Part shown: piece by piece, positions 27,406 through 36,145 of the stretch
Numbering within the stretch: the first letter of the stretch is position 1
Layout: each line of letters starts with the position of its first letter
DNA from: Microvirga aerophila
Lineage (GTDB): Bacteria; Pseudomonadota; Alphaproteobacteria; Rhizobiales; Beijerinckiaceae
Assembly: GCF_003332305.1 (NCBI RefSeq)
Contig: NZ_QOIO01000002.1
Coordinates: 182,093 to 246,092 of the forward strand
Direction: 5' to 3'
DNA length: 64,000 bases
Notes under the pieces: generated by a model
The model's input: only the letters and a program-made list of their open reading frames with translations
Database searches by the model: none
Told to the model about the DNA's origin: nothing
Translations under genes and position numbers: made by a program

Positions 27406-28605
27406 TCAGAGACGCTTTGCCAAGCGGGCAGGCACGATTCCATGAGCCCCTGAAATCATTGCCTGGTCGTGCCTGAAGCTCATGGTCGCGCCACCGCTCG
27501 CGGCGGACGTGAACAGGGATGGTAATTTCTCCAACCACACGAGAGGGCCTTCCGCGGGTGTGATTGTCACGAGCCGCTCTTCCGCTGCGGGAGGAGAGAC
27601 GGCCCTCCCCTCAGTGGATGGGGGTGAGCAAGAGCCTGTCCCAAGACACGCCAGTCGTGTCCCACGCGCCGGCGTGATCACACGCTCCAGCCCGGCATAA
27701 GCCAATGCCTCCGGGCGGCTCACCTCGCCCAGAGAAACGCCGCGGCGCCACAGGGCAGTGAACGATGGGTGCTGCCCACCATCCGCATAGGTGGTCCGGA
27801 CGGCCGCCCTCCCCTCCTCCAGCAACACCACCATATGGTCGTCTTCCATCGCCCGGTAGGCCAGCACCTCTGTTTCCGTCTCCTGACTCCTGGCCGGTCG
27901 GAAGGCATATCGCCCCGCCGAGACGCCCACGACGAGTTCTTCACCGGTCGCCTCGAAGCGATCCGAACCTTCCTTGAGCTGCCGCCAGAACGCGATGTTC
28001 GGGTCCAAGCGATGCCGGACGAGATTTTCTGCCGTCATGCGGAACGGATAGGCTTGCAGCTGGACGGCCTTCTGACCGCCTCTGAATGCTTCCCGCACGA
28101 GAGCGTAGATCTCCGCAATACCCGCGTCCGTCATGGCGTAGCAGCCCGCGGAGGAGCATGTTCCATGAACCATCAGGGCAGACCCGGTTGCCCCTTGGGC
28201 CCGGTCATACGCATTGGGAAACCCTGTGTCGAAGGAGAGATAGTGCTTGGAGTTCGGGTTCATCTGAGAGGCGGTGATGGCGTAGAAGCCTTCCGGGGTC
28301 TGCCGGTCGCCCTCCTTCCGCTTGGGACCAAGTTGGCCTGACCAGCGGCAGATGGGGAATGTCTTGAGGCGAACATACCGCCCGCTTGCGCTGCGCTTCC
28401 AGACTTCCAGTTCCGCTTCCTTCTTGAACACACGGATCAGCATTGGTTCCGCTGGCGAGGTGTTCTTCCCCCTCATCAGAGCCACCGTGGCAGCGGGAAT
28501 GGGCGCTTCGTGCTTGGGATATCCAGACGCAGCCTGCCCAGCCTGAACCATCAGGGCAGCGGCCATGAGGGCCAAGATAGGCAGAGGTGGACATCTAAGC
28601 GTCAC
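27406..28605 (-). CDS. L,D-transpeptidase family protein (YafK-like)
   Basis: A 399-residue exported enzyme with a Sec signal peptide (residues 1-26, ending GQAA). The YkuD catalytic domain occupies about residues 55-195: EGDRQTPEGFY, SFDTGFPNAYDRAQG, and the active-site HGTCSSAGCYAM near 149-160 with the nucleophilic cysteine. YafK-type enzymes modify or cleave peptidoglycan-protein crosslinks. The C-terminal 200 residues are extra, with no recognised domain. Confidence 0.87.
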   Translation of the reverse strand: MTLRCPPLPILALMAAALMVQAGQAASGYPKHEAPIPAATVALMRGKNTSPAEPMLIRVFKKEAELEVWKRSASGRYVRLKTFPICRWSGQLGPKRKEGDRQTPEGFYAITASQMNPNSKHYLSFDTGFPNAYDRAQGATGSALMVHGTCSSAGCYAMTDAGIAEIYALVREAFRGGQKAVQLQAYPFRMTAENLVRHRLDPNIAFWRQLKEGSDRFEATGEELVVGVSAGRYAFRPARSQETETEVLAYRAMEDDHMVVLLEEGRAAVRTTYADGGQHPSFTALWRRGVSLGEVSRPEALAYAGLERVITPARGTRLACLGTGSCSPPSTEGRAVSPPAAEERLVTITPAEGPLVWLEKLPSLFTSAASGGATMSFRHDQAMISGAHGIVPARLAKRL

Positions 28606-28959
28606 GATTGGGCAGCTTTCTGTTAAGGTGCGTGACTATAGCCTGTGGCGTGAGCAACAGAGTAGATCTGCTGTTGCAGGCAATTGCGGCAACAAGTGGC
28701 TGGACCTGGGCTGGAATACTGGGGCATGCCTGCACGCTAGCTGCACTCGAAAGCCAGCTTAACGTCGAAAAGGACCTTTAAGCTTGGCCGTGAAGGGGCC
28801 GCTTGCGGCCCGAATGTAGAACCTCGGGTAACGTTTGCCGCGTGCTAGCAGCAAACTTTGCGCAAAGGGTCGGTTCTGACAATTTAGGATAGGCCCAGCT
28901 TCACCTCTCAAGCTTCAGTGGCAGGCATCTGCTAATGTGGCTGCACCCGAATTGGGAGG
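28606..28959. other. Intergenic region between the L,D-transpeptidase and serine hydrolase genes
   Basis: Divergent, 354 bases, no coding frame. It contains a perfect 7-base-pair hairpin, arms GGGCCGC (28796-28802) and GCGGCCC (28805-28811) around a TT loop, with no T tract. Promoters for both flanking genes should lie here but no clear -35/-10 pair was identified. Confidence 0.4.
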
Positions 28960-28968
28960 ATGCCTGCC

Positions 28969-30105
28969 ATGAGGCCGTGGGTCGTGATCGCCGTTGCGGC
29001 AGTTGCCATCGGTCTGGGCTCGCCTGCAAGGGCGCAAGACCCGCTTCTTGAGGAAACCGTCAGCTTCACCGGCGCGATCCTCTCCTACGGCCTGGGCGTT
29101 CCCGGGCTGGTCATCGGAGCCGTACGCAACGGCCAGACCGCGGTTGCCGGCTTTGGCCGCATTGGCAACGATGTCGATCGGGCTCCTGACGGCGACACCA
29201 TGATGCGGGTGGGATCGATCACAAAGGTCTTTACCGGCACGGTTCTGGCGAGCCTGGTGGCTGACGGGACGGTGCACCTGACGGACCCGCTCGATAAGCA
29301 TCTCGACTGGAATGTATCCGTTCCGGCCCGTGACGGTCGGCCTATTCGCTTGATCGACCTCGTCACGCATACCAGCGGCTTGCCGCGGGAGATCGAGCGC
29401 CCCCCGAGTCCGCCAGAGGATCCGATGAAGACTCTTACCAAGGAGGAGTTCATCGCCAACCTGAAAAAGGATCGGCTTCTCTTCGCCCCAGGAACAGGTG
29501 CGCTCTATTCGAACTTCGCTTTCGACCTTCTCGCGGCTGCATTGTCGTCGGCCGCCAAGCTCCCCTATGAGGACCTGCTGCGCGAGCGTGTTCTTCGGCC
29601 TGCGGGACTGACGGCAACAAGCTTCTCGCTCACCGAGGTGCAACGCGCTAACCTGATGCAGGGCCATGATTTCGATGGCAGTCCCATGCCGGTTGTCCTG
29701 ACAAGCCCAATGGCCGTCGGCTCGGGCGGCCTCTACTCTTCGACGAATGACATTCTGCGCTGGTTGGCTTGGCACCTGAATCGAACAGATGGAACCGGTG
29801 CGGAAGTTCGCCTCCTCGACCACGCGGCTTATGTCGCTCGCGAGGGGTTGCGCCCAGTCTTCAGCCTTGATGAGTCAGGTCACATGGACGCGTTGGGGCT
29901 TGGCTGGATCATCATGCGGCCGGAGGGCAGCAGGCCCTTGATCCTCCAGAAGGCCGGAGGCTTGCAGGGTATATTTACCTACACAGCCTTTTCGCCAACC
30001 CAAGGCATCGGCGTGTTTGTCGCAATCAACCGGTTCAACTTCTCGGCCGCCATGACCATGGCCAAGGAGGTCAACGACCTCATCGGCGAACTCACACCGA
30101 GGTGA
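28969..30105 (+). CDS. Beta-lactamase-family serine hydrolase
   Basis: A 378-residue exported hydrolase. Signal peptide residues 1-20 end SPARA. The nucleophile motif SxxK is SITK near 81-84, the second motif YxN is YSN in GALYSNFAFDLL near 176-178, and the third-motif region reads QKAGGLQG where class C-like enzymes have HGG. Such proteins include D-aminopeptidases, esterases and penicillin-binding-like enzymes. The ATG at 28969 is 9 bases from GGGAGG and preferred to the ATG at 28960, which abuts that site. Confidence 0.84.
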   Translation: MRPWVVIAVAAVAIGLGSPARAQDPLLEETVSFTGAILSYGLGVPGLVIGAVRNGQTAVAGFGRIGNDVDRAPDGDTMMRVGSITKVFTGTVLASLVADGTVHLTDPLDKHLDWNVSVPARDGRPIRLIDLVTHTSGLPREIERPPSPPEDPMKTLTKEEFIANLKKDRLLFAPGTGALYSNFAFDLLAAALSSAAKLPYEDLLRERVLRPAGLTATSFSLTEVQRANLMQGHDFDGSPMPVVLTSPMAVGSGGLYSSTNDILRWLAWHLNRTDGTGAEVRLLDHAAYVAREGLRPVFSLDESGHMDALGLGWIIMRPEGSRPLILQKAGGLQGIFTYTAFSPTQGIGVFVAINRFNFSAAMTMAKEVNDLIGELTPR

Positions 30106-30218
30106 TGGAGGCCGCGTCGTCGAGGCTGTCGCGTTCAAGGGTCGTCGCGCTCGACGGGATTAGGCTGGTTCATCACCGGAGAACCATTCCAGAGGAGAAT
30201 TCAGGCAGGGTCGGGTAA

Positions 30219-30697
30219 ATGGTGCGATATCTCCTCCCGTTGCGCTTCCTGATGCTGATTGCCTTGGGGCGCTGCTCGGCGCATTGCTGATGTTCGGACT
30301 CGCTGGAGTGAAACTTCTCCATGGAGCCGAAGCGCTCTGGATGAGCGGCTTCGGGCAGGCCGGGGAAGTCTCGGCTGCCGTGATGGGGGCCACGGACGCT
30401 TTCCTGTTCGGTGTCGTTCTCATCATTTTCGCTTATGCGATCGCCTTTGGGTTCGTGTTCCAGCGGGGCGGCAAGGCGCCTGAGAACATTCCAGGGCTGA
30501 TGCATGTCGAGAGCGTCAGTGAGCTCAAGCACATACTGGTCGAGGTCATCATCGTCTACCTTGTGGTCGATTTTGCCACCGACCTCGCGGTCGGCAGCAA
30601 TGCCCTGGCATGGCAAACGCTCATAAAGCCCATCTCCATTGTGCTGATTGCCGCTGCCCTGTGCCTCATGGGGCAACCGCCGGCACGAAATCGGTGA
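30219..30697 (+). pseudogene. YqhA-like (UPF0114) membrane protein gene, frameshifted
   Basis: A small inner-membrane protein with four helices, broken by a single-base loss. The N-terminal frame from the ATG at 30219 reads MVRYLLPLRFLMLIALG and then goes to a stop; the remainder continues in another frame as ALLGALLMFGLAGVKLLHGAEALW and on to the stop at 30695. Adding one G to the GGGG run at 30266-30269 joins the two exactly and gives a 159-residue protein, the normal family size. The family's function is unknown. It may be a real pseudogene or a sequencing error; the 3' part could start again at the ATG at 30284. Confidence 0.75.
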
Positions 30698-30948
30698 CAT
30701 CAGTGAATGTCTCCACTTGGCGCCAGGATGAAGCGTTCTTGTTCGAGGCGGCGCGTCAGTCATGCCGAGAGGCCTAGTGCGCCACTCCCAGTTTTCAGTT
30801 CCAAGGTACCGGCATATGGGCCTTGAGGTTCCGTTTACCGTCGTTGCCGACTTGCGGCCCTGGCAGGATAGAGTTTCTGCCAGGGGGTTGAGTTCCGCCC
30901 CTTACCATTGAAAGATACGATCAGGGGGCACTGGAAGAGGATCGGCCA

Positions 30949-32013
30949 ATGCGGGTCGTTGCCTTCGTGGCTTGCCTTGCAGTCCTGAGCACCGTTTTGC
31001 GCCCTGAGGCTTCCCTGGCGCAACCAAGCGGACCATCGCAGTACCGCCCCGCCCTCCGCGCGAAGGGGCAACATGCGGAAATGCAAGCAGCCGCGGTCGC
31101 CACGGCTGCGCCGACCGCGACGGCAAACCCTGAGCCGATCCCAATCCCTCCGACGTTCTACTCGGTCAGTCATCTGGGCGATCATCTGCATGCGGTCCGG
31201 TGGGAGCTGGCCGTCGTCGGAGCGGCGATCGCCACCGTTGGCATCAAGGATTGGGACTGGGGCAACGGCTCCGGGTTCCAGACCATCGAGGAAGGCTGGT
31301 TCTCCAAGAACACCCGGCACGGCGGGATGGACAAGATCGGACACTCGTTCTCGACCTACGTGATCGCCGACCTTCTGACGGACCGGATCCGCGCCAACGC
31401 GTCGGATCCGGCAGGCGCCCCGATCACAGCCTCGCTCATCGCATTCGGCATCATGGGATTGGTCGAGACCCTAGACGGGTTCACGGGGAGGCACCGCTTT
31501 TCTCGTGAGGACATCATTGCGAACGGCGCTGGTGCGCTCTTCTCAGTCTTCCGGAATTCCATCCCGGGGCTCCGAGAGAAGCTGGATTGGAGGATCATGT
31601 ACACACCTGCAAGCTTCGAGCGGCCGGGCATCACGGGGGAGAATGGCATTCTCCCACCGTACGAGCGCCAGCGCTACATCATGGCCCTGAAGGGCAGCGG
31701 GTTCGAAACACTCAAGAACACGCCCCTGCGCTACCTCGAACTGCACACCGGCTTCGATGCGCGTGGTTTCGAGGAGAAGGAGCGGGAGCTTGGCTATCCG
31801 ATTGAGCGATCCCTCTATATCGGACTGGGGCTTAACCTCAACGAGGTCCTCTTCGGATCAGGACCTACTCCAAACCTCGCCAGATACAAGGACACGCTCC
31901 CTGGCTGGGCGGTACGGAAGACATTTGAATACGTCCAGGTGCCTTACACATCCGTCTATTACGAGAACCGCTTTTCGACGGTGCGCCGGATGGGCACCAC
32001 GTTCAGGGATTAA
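30949..32013 (+). CDS. Exported DUF2279-like protein
   Basis: A 354-residue protein with a Sec signal peptide (residues 1-24, ending ASLAQ) and a proline/alanine-rich linker to about residue 70. The conserved block is residues about 85-190: DWDWGNGSGFQTIEEGWFSKNT, GGMDKIGHSFSTYVIADLL and GFTGRHRFSREDIIANGAGA, with several weakly hydrophobic helices, as in predicted periplasmic/membrane proteins of the DUF2279/YfiM group. Function unknown. Stand-alone gene. Confidence 0.7.
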   Translation: MRVVAFVACLAVLSTVLRPEASLAQPSGPSQYRPALRAKGQHAEMQAAAVATAAPTATANPEPIPIPPTFYSVSHLGDHLHAVRWELAVVGAAIATVGIKDWDWGNGSGFQTIEEGWFSKNTRHGGMDKIGHSFSTYVIADLLTDRIRANASDPAGAPITASLIAFGIMGLVETLDGFTGRHRFSREDIIANGAGALFSVFRNSIPGLREKLDWRIMYTPASFERPGITGENGILPPYERQRYIMALKGSGFETLKNTPLRYLELHTGFDARGFEEKERELGYPIERSLYIGLGLNLNEVLFGSGPTPNLARYKDTLPGWAVRKTFEYVQVPYTSVYYENRFSTVRRMGTTFRD

Positions 32014-32329
32014 ACCTTGACGGCTTGCGTGGCTCGACTGTCCGCAGGCTCCAGCTCCGGGCGAGTGTTAGGCGGCCTTGTCATTAGTCTCACCAGGCCA
32101 GTCACGATCATCGAACCGACGATGAGAATCAGTGCTGCCGGGAGTCGTTCAATATGCTTCCCAGAGTTTCAGATCAGTCAGATACCTATCCTGTCCCGAT
32201 ACGCTCCGGCTCGACCCACTCTTTGGAGAAGGCGCTCCCTTCCGGGTGGATTGGTTCGCCTCGGTGGCTCGCGTAAAGTTACCGTGCTGTGCCGCCTTCA
32301 GTGGCCAGTCTTCTAGGGAGGAATACCTC
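32014..32329. other. Intergenic region before the broken cyclase gene
   Basis: 316 bases with no supported gene. On the minus strand a start-less frame near 32020-32165 encodes one membrane-helix-like stretch (LILIVGSMIVTGLVRLM); with no start codon or ribosome site it is treated as chance or a remnant. Confidence 0.35.
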
Positions 32330-33375
32330 ATGAGACTCTTTAGATCGTTGATTGTCTCCGTCGGTCTTGTTGCTTTCGCGTTCAGTCCGATAGCCGCGCA
32401 GGACGCGGGCATGAAAAAGTGGACCAAAGGCAAAGGTTGGGGCTGGGTCTGGGGGCAGGAGGATGAGGTCGGCGCTCTTAACGAGATGACCGATGCCACC
32501 CGTTTGGCGGCCCTGCAATTGGTCAAGCAAGGCAAGGCCTATGATCTTGGGCTAGCGTATGATCGGAATTCGTATAAGTGGCCCGGCCACAGCCCAGGCG
32601 AAGTCATGAGCTTTCGGACGCCGGCTGGCGTCAAGGGACAGAAAGACCTCCCATTCACCACACCGGAGGGCGGCAACGCGGGCGGCACGGCTTGGCATAG
32701 CAGCGCTCTGTTCATCAGTGACAATGTCGCCACGCAGATTGATGGGCTCGGCCACATCACCCACGGCCAGGACAACCACTTCTACAACGGTTTCAAAGCC
32801 GATGAGTGGGGCGGTGACTTTGGACTGCGTAAGGCTGACGTCACGACCATCCCGCCGATCATTGCCCGTGGGGTTCTGATCGATGTGGCAGGCTATAAGA
32901 ATGTCGACGCTCTGCCGTCCCATTACGAGATCACCGTTGAAGATCTTGAGGGGCATTGCGGGCCCAGAACATCGACGTCTCGCCCGGATCTGTCGCTTTG
33001 ATCCGGACCGGAACGGCGCGCTACTGGGGAGCAAATGGCAGCGACCACACGAAGATCGGCCAACATGATTCGTCGGGAATTGGACTTAAGGCAGCCAAGT
33101 GGCTCGTTGAGCAGAAAGGCGCACTGATGATTGGGTCGGATACGTCCGGGCTGGAATATGTCCCTCCCAAGCCGGAAGACTCTCAGGCCATGGGCGGTAG
33201 CTTCAACCCGGTTCACGTGTATCTGCTGACGGAACAGGGTGTCCACATTCTGGAGTTCAACAACCTGGAACAGCTTGCCGCTGACCGAGCTTACGAATTC
33301 GCCTATATCCTCTCCACAAATGCTATTCGCGGGACAGTCGCCGGCACGGCCCTGCGGCCCATCGCTCTACGCTAG
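32330..33375 (+). pseudogene. Cyclase-family (kynurenine formamidase-like) gene, frameshifted
   Basis: An exported metal-dependent hydrolase of the cyclase family (signal peptide residues 1-23, ending PIAAQ). TQIDGLGHITHG near 140 matches the family metal motif QxDxxxH. The first frame runs from the ATG at 32330 to 33001 with unrelated sequence after EDLEG; the rest of the family sequence (RAQNIDVSPGSVALIRTGTARYWG, SDTSGLEYVPPKP) continues in another frame to 33375. One extra G in the GGGG run at 32950-32953 restores a continuous 348-residue protein. A good terminator hairpin follows. Confidence 0.82.
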
Positions 33376-33382
33376 AACTTCT

Positions 33383-33411
33383 CCTCTGGGAGAGCTTTTC
33401 TCTCCCAGAGG
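33383..33411 (+). terminator. Perfect 12-bp terminator hairpin after the cyclase gene
   Basis: Arms CCTCTGGGAGAG (33383-33394) and CTCTCCCAGAGG (33400-33411) with loop CTTTT, starting 8 bases after the stop codon. No T tract follows, as is common in GC-rich alphaproteobacteria. Confidence 0.75.
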
Positions 33412-33504
33412 CACGACCCAAGTTTGCTCATACGGTTAGCCCAGTCGCGGCACTTGTGCCGCTGGTCCGAAGGACAGCCATGGGTGTTGGTCTGGCCTCA
33501 TTAC

Positions 33505-34236
33505 TCAGAGCGCGGTGCTGGTGGTGCCTTTCATCAGCACCGGACCGGTCGGGCGTCCGGTAGGTGAACCTGTGGCCGGCTCAAGGGTGATCTCGAAGAG
33601 CTGGTTCGGCCCGGTCTGCGGCAGGTTGCCGACGTTGAGACGCACCGTGCGCGCTTGGTCGATCAAGCCGATGGAGACCGGGCCTCAGGCGCGATCCCAC
33701 AGGGTCCAGATTTCGAGCGCCTGGCCGGGCGGAACGGGGATGGCCTCGAGCGGGATGAGCTCGGCGTTGCCATCGGCGAACGCGTTTACAACCGCGGCTG
33801 GGCGGTTCTGCTCGGTGAGCAAAACCGCAATGAGCACCGGCTCCCGCACCGCGCGCGTGGCGAGCAGGCCCACCCCAAGCGCCAGCAGAAGCGACGCGAA
33901 TGCGCCTGCAATGCCTGCAACACGCCAGAACGAAAGAGAGCGCCAGAGCGCCGCGAAGGCGGCGCGCGGGCTTGGGATCACAGGGGGCGCTGGATCCTCG
34001 ACCCGCAAGGTCGCCGACTCCTCGTCCAGACCTGTTTCGATCCTGCTCCAGAGCTCGGCTCCCGGCAGCACGGGCGGCGCCGTAGCGTCGAGCTCCGCCA
34101 AACGGGCCTGCCATTGCGCAACGGCCGCTTGGAAGCCAGGATCATTTTCGACGAGGCGCTGGGCGATGCGCTGATCGTCACCATCGAGCAGGCCGATGAC
34201 GTACTCTGCGGCGAGCCGTTCGTGCTCCGGAGTCAT
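33505..34236 (-). pseudogene. Anti-sigma factor (RskA-like) gene with in-frame stop
   Basis: A cytoplasmic-N, one-helix anti-sigma factor. Residues about 1-70 form the sigma-binding zinc-less anti-sigma domain (EHERLAAEYVIGLLDGDD, WQARLAELD), a membrane helix lies near 107-130, and the extracytoplasmic RskA domain follows with ALEIWTLWDRA. There a TGA at 33685-33687 interrupts; reading on in the same frame gives GPVSIGLIDQARTVRLNVG and FEITLEPATGSPTGRP to a stop at 33505, which completes the RskA domain (243 residues in all). A CGA-to-TGA transition explains the lesion. The ATG at 34236 overlaps the original sigma stop as ATGA. Confidence 0.8.
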
Positions 34237-34778
34237 GGCATGCACTCCCGAAGCGCAATGAGGGAACGGCGAATCTAGGATTTCATGGTGCCGAGAGGAA
34301 CGCCGAGGCGGCCGGCGAGTTCGCCGTGGCTTAGACCCTCCACATAGGCGAGAAGGACTGCCTTGCGGCGGAGCGGCTCCAAGCGTTCCAGGCAGCGGCG
34401 TAGGGCGCTTGCGTCGGAAAGACGGACCACGAGCGCCTCGGCATCCTCCCCGGGAGCTTCCAGCCCCATCGACTCGAAATCCTCTGTGAGGTCCGTCCGG
34501 GTCTCCCCCCGCAGGATGTTGAGCGCCCGGTTGCGCAGGATGGCGTAGAGCCAGGTACGCCCCTCACCCCGCGCCGGGTCGAAGCTGGCCGCTTTCTGCC
34601 AGACCTGCACGAAGGTGTCGTGCACGGCCTCCTCCGCCAGCGCGCGCCGGCGCAGGAGGCGCATCGCGACCCCCAGCATCCGGGATGCTTCCGCATCGTA
34701 GATGCTGCGCAAGGCGATGCGATCACCCCTCGCTGTGAGGCGCAGGGCGTTGTTCAGGTCGAAAGGCGAGGAAGGCAT
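34233..34778 (-). pseudogene. ECF sigma factor gene with premature amber stop
   Basis: A sigma-70 family ECF factor. Region 2 spans about residues 10-95 (RGDRIALRSIYDAEASRMLG, AEEAVHDTFVQVWQKAASFD, EGRTWLYAILRNRALNIL) and region 4 about 115-165 (LEPLRRKAVLLAYVEGLSHGELAGRLGVPLGTMKS). A TAG at 34275-34277 falls where almost all relatives have Trp; the frame continues IRRSLIALRECMP to a TGA at 34233 that overlaps the anti-sigma start. The stop removes the end of the -35 recognition helix, so the product is probably inactive unless the stop is suppressed. Start ATG 34778 follows GGGGA. Confidence 0.83.
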
Positions 34779-34957
34779 CGTCCCCAACGCCGCCGTCACG
34801 CAGGTCTCCGTTCCTAGTCCATGCAGATTACACGGGAGTGCCGGTCTTGGATGCAGCCTCGACAAAAAATTCAGAATGCGGTGCATCCGCCCCTTTGCCT
34901 GCCGTGTAGCCCCATCGCCGGCCGCTTTGTGCCGGGAAACCCATAATGGAGACCACC

Positions 34958-35749
34958 ATGAAGTCGTCCATCGTTGCCGTCGCGTTCCTCGGCACGACGC
35001 TGATCGCCAGCGCCGCCCAGGCCCAGACCGTAGCGGCGCTTGTCGGCGATGACACCATCGCCCTCGTTGACGTCGCCACGAAGCGGACCGACAAATCGAT
35101 GAAAGTGTCGGGCCTCTCCGGCAAATTGTTGGGCATCGACATCAGGCCCTCGGATGGCCTCCTCTATGGGCTCGTGTCCGATGGCACGGTCGTCACGATC
35201 GACCGTGCGTCGGGTAAGGCGACGCAGAAATCCAAGCTCGACACGATGATCCCAACCGGCGTGATGGCGACGGTTGACTTCAATCCGGTGGCGGACCGTC
35301 TGCGCGTGATCGGCTCGGATGGAACCAACCTTCGCGCCAATGTCGACGACGGCAAGGTAACCAAGGACGGTCAACTGAGGTTTGGCGATAACGATATGCA
35401 CAAGGGCAAGGCCCCCAGGATCGTGGCTGGCGCCTATACGAATTCCATGAAAGGCGCGAAGGAGACCGTGCTCTACGACATCGACGCCACCGGAGTCCTG
35501 ACGAAGCAGGCCCCGCCGAATGACGGTATCCTCAACTCGATCGGAATGACCGGGATGACGGCCGAGAATGCAGCGTTTGACATCGTCTATGGGGAGACTG
35601 CGGGCCAGGGCATGAACACGGGCTGGCTCATGGCTGGCGATACCCTCTACCAGGTCGATCTCGCGACCGGCAAGGCAACTTCGGTCGGCAAGATCACTGG
35701 GGTGAGCGGTCTGGTCCGGGACATCGCGGCGCTGCCGGCGATGATGTGA
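34958..35749 (+). CDS. Exported DUF4394 protein
   Basis: A 263-residue exported protein with a Sec signal peptide (residues 1-22, ending ASAAQA). The rest is a repeat-type beta fold with LLGIDIRPSDGLLYGL, TVDFNPVADRLRVIGSDGTNLRANVDDG and GAKETVLYDIDATGVL, the conserved strands of DUF4394. The ATG at 34958 has GGAG 6 bases upstream; an ATG at 34946 overlaps that site. The gene is divergent from the ECF sigma gene, an arrangement that suggests it was a target of the sigma factor. Function unknown. Confidence 0.8.
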   Translation: MKSSIVAVAFLGTTLIASAAQAQTVAALVGDDTIALVDVATKRTDKSMKVSGLSGKLLGIDIRPSDGLLYGLVSDGTVVTIDRASGKATQKSKLDTMIPTGVMATVDFNPVADRLRVIGSDGTNLRANVDDGKVTKDGQLRFGDNDMHKGKAPRIVAGAYTNSMKGAKETVLYDIDATGVLTKQAPPNDGILNSIGMTGMTAENAAFDIVYGETAGQGMNTGWLMAGDTLYQVDLATGKATSVGKITGVSGLVRDIAALPAMM

Positions 35750-36145
35750 TGGCGGGACTAGCGCTCTCGTGATCGGGGATAGCGCACAGGTACAGGGAGG
35801 CGCTCACAGAGGGCCTCCCTGGTGATGCCAGCAATGCAAAGGTTGACCAGCAGGTTCCGTCGAACATAGCCGTCACCGTTATTGTCAGCTCGACATAATC
35901 AACACGCAGCCTGACCAAGCACATTTAAGATCCAGTGAGCTCTAGAGCTGCCCCCCTCTTGGGCGGGATCATCTCTCCTCGCCGCCATGCCGCATTTCCT
36001 AGCTGGGAGCCGCTTCGCCGGAGAATGCTCTCGCGCATCCTTTAGAGAATTGAACCCGATGCCTCACTGACCGGAGCCTTCGGTTCACTCAATGGTACGG
36101 TGCCTATGGAGTGGAGCGTCGGATGGATCGCAAAACGCGTTTCCG
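35750..36145. other. Intergenic region with a stem-loop
   Basis: No coding frame in 396 bases. A 9-base-pair stem-loop (CAGGGAGGC at 35793-35801, GCCTCCCTG at 35813-35821) lies 44 bases after the DUF4394 stop and may end its transcript; nothing else was recognised. Confidence 0.45.

Noticed and set aside
28796..28811. Intrinsic terminator in the 28.8 kb divergent region
   Set aside because: Perfect but short stem with a 2-base loop, no T tract, and located between divergent genes where no transcript should end.
32020..32165. A short minus-strand frame with a membrane-helix-like stretch
   Set aside because: No start codon at the beginning, no ribosome site and no recognised family.
33685..33687. 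TGA in the anti-sigma gene as a selenocysteine codon
   Set aside because: The position aligns with an ordinary residue in a non-redox domain and no SECIS-like hairpin was seen; a nonsense mutation is simpler.
34779..34820. ECF-type promoter (GGAAC ... CGTT) in front of the sigma gene on the minus strand
   Set aside because: The spacing is about 20 bases instead of 16-17 and the -10 would lie only some 10 bases from the start codon.
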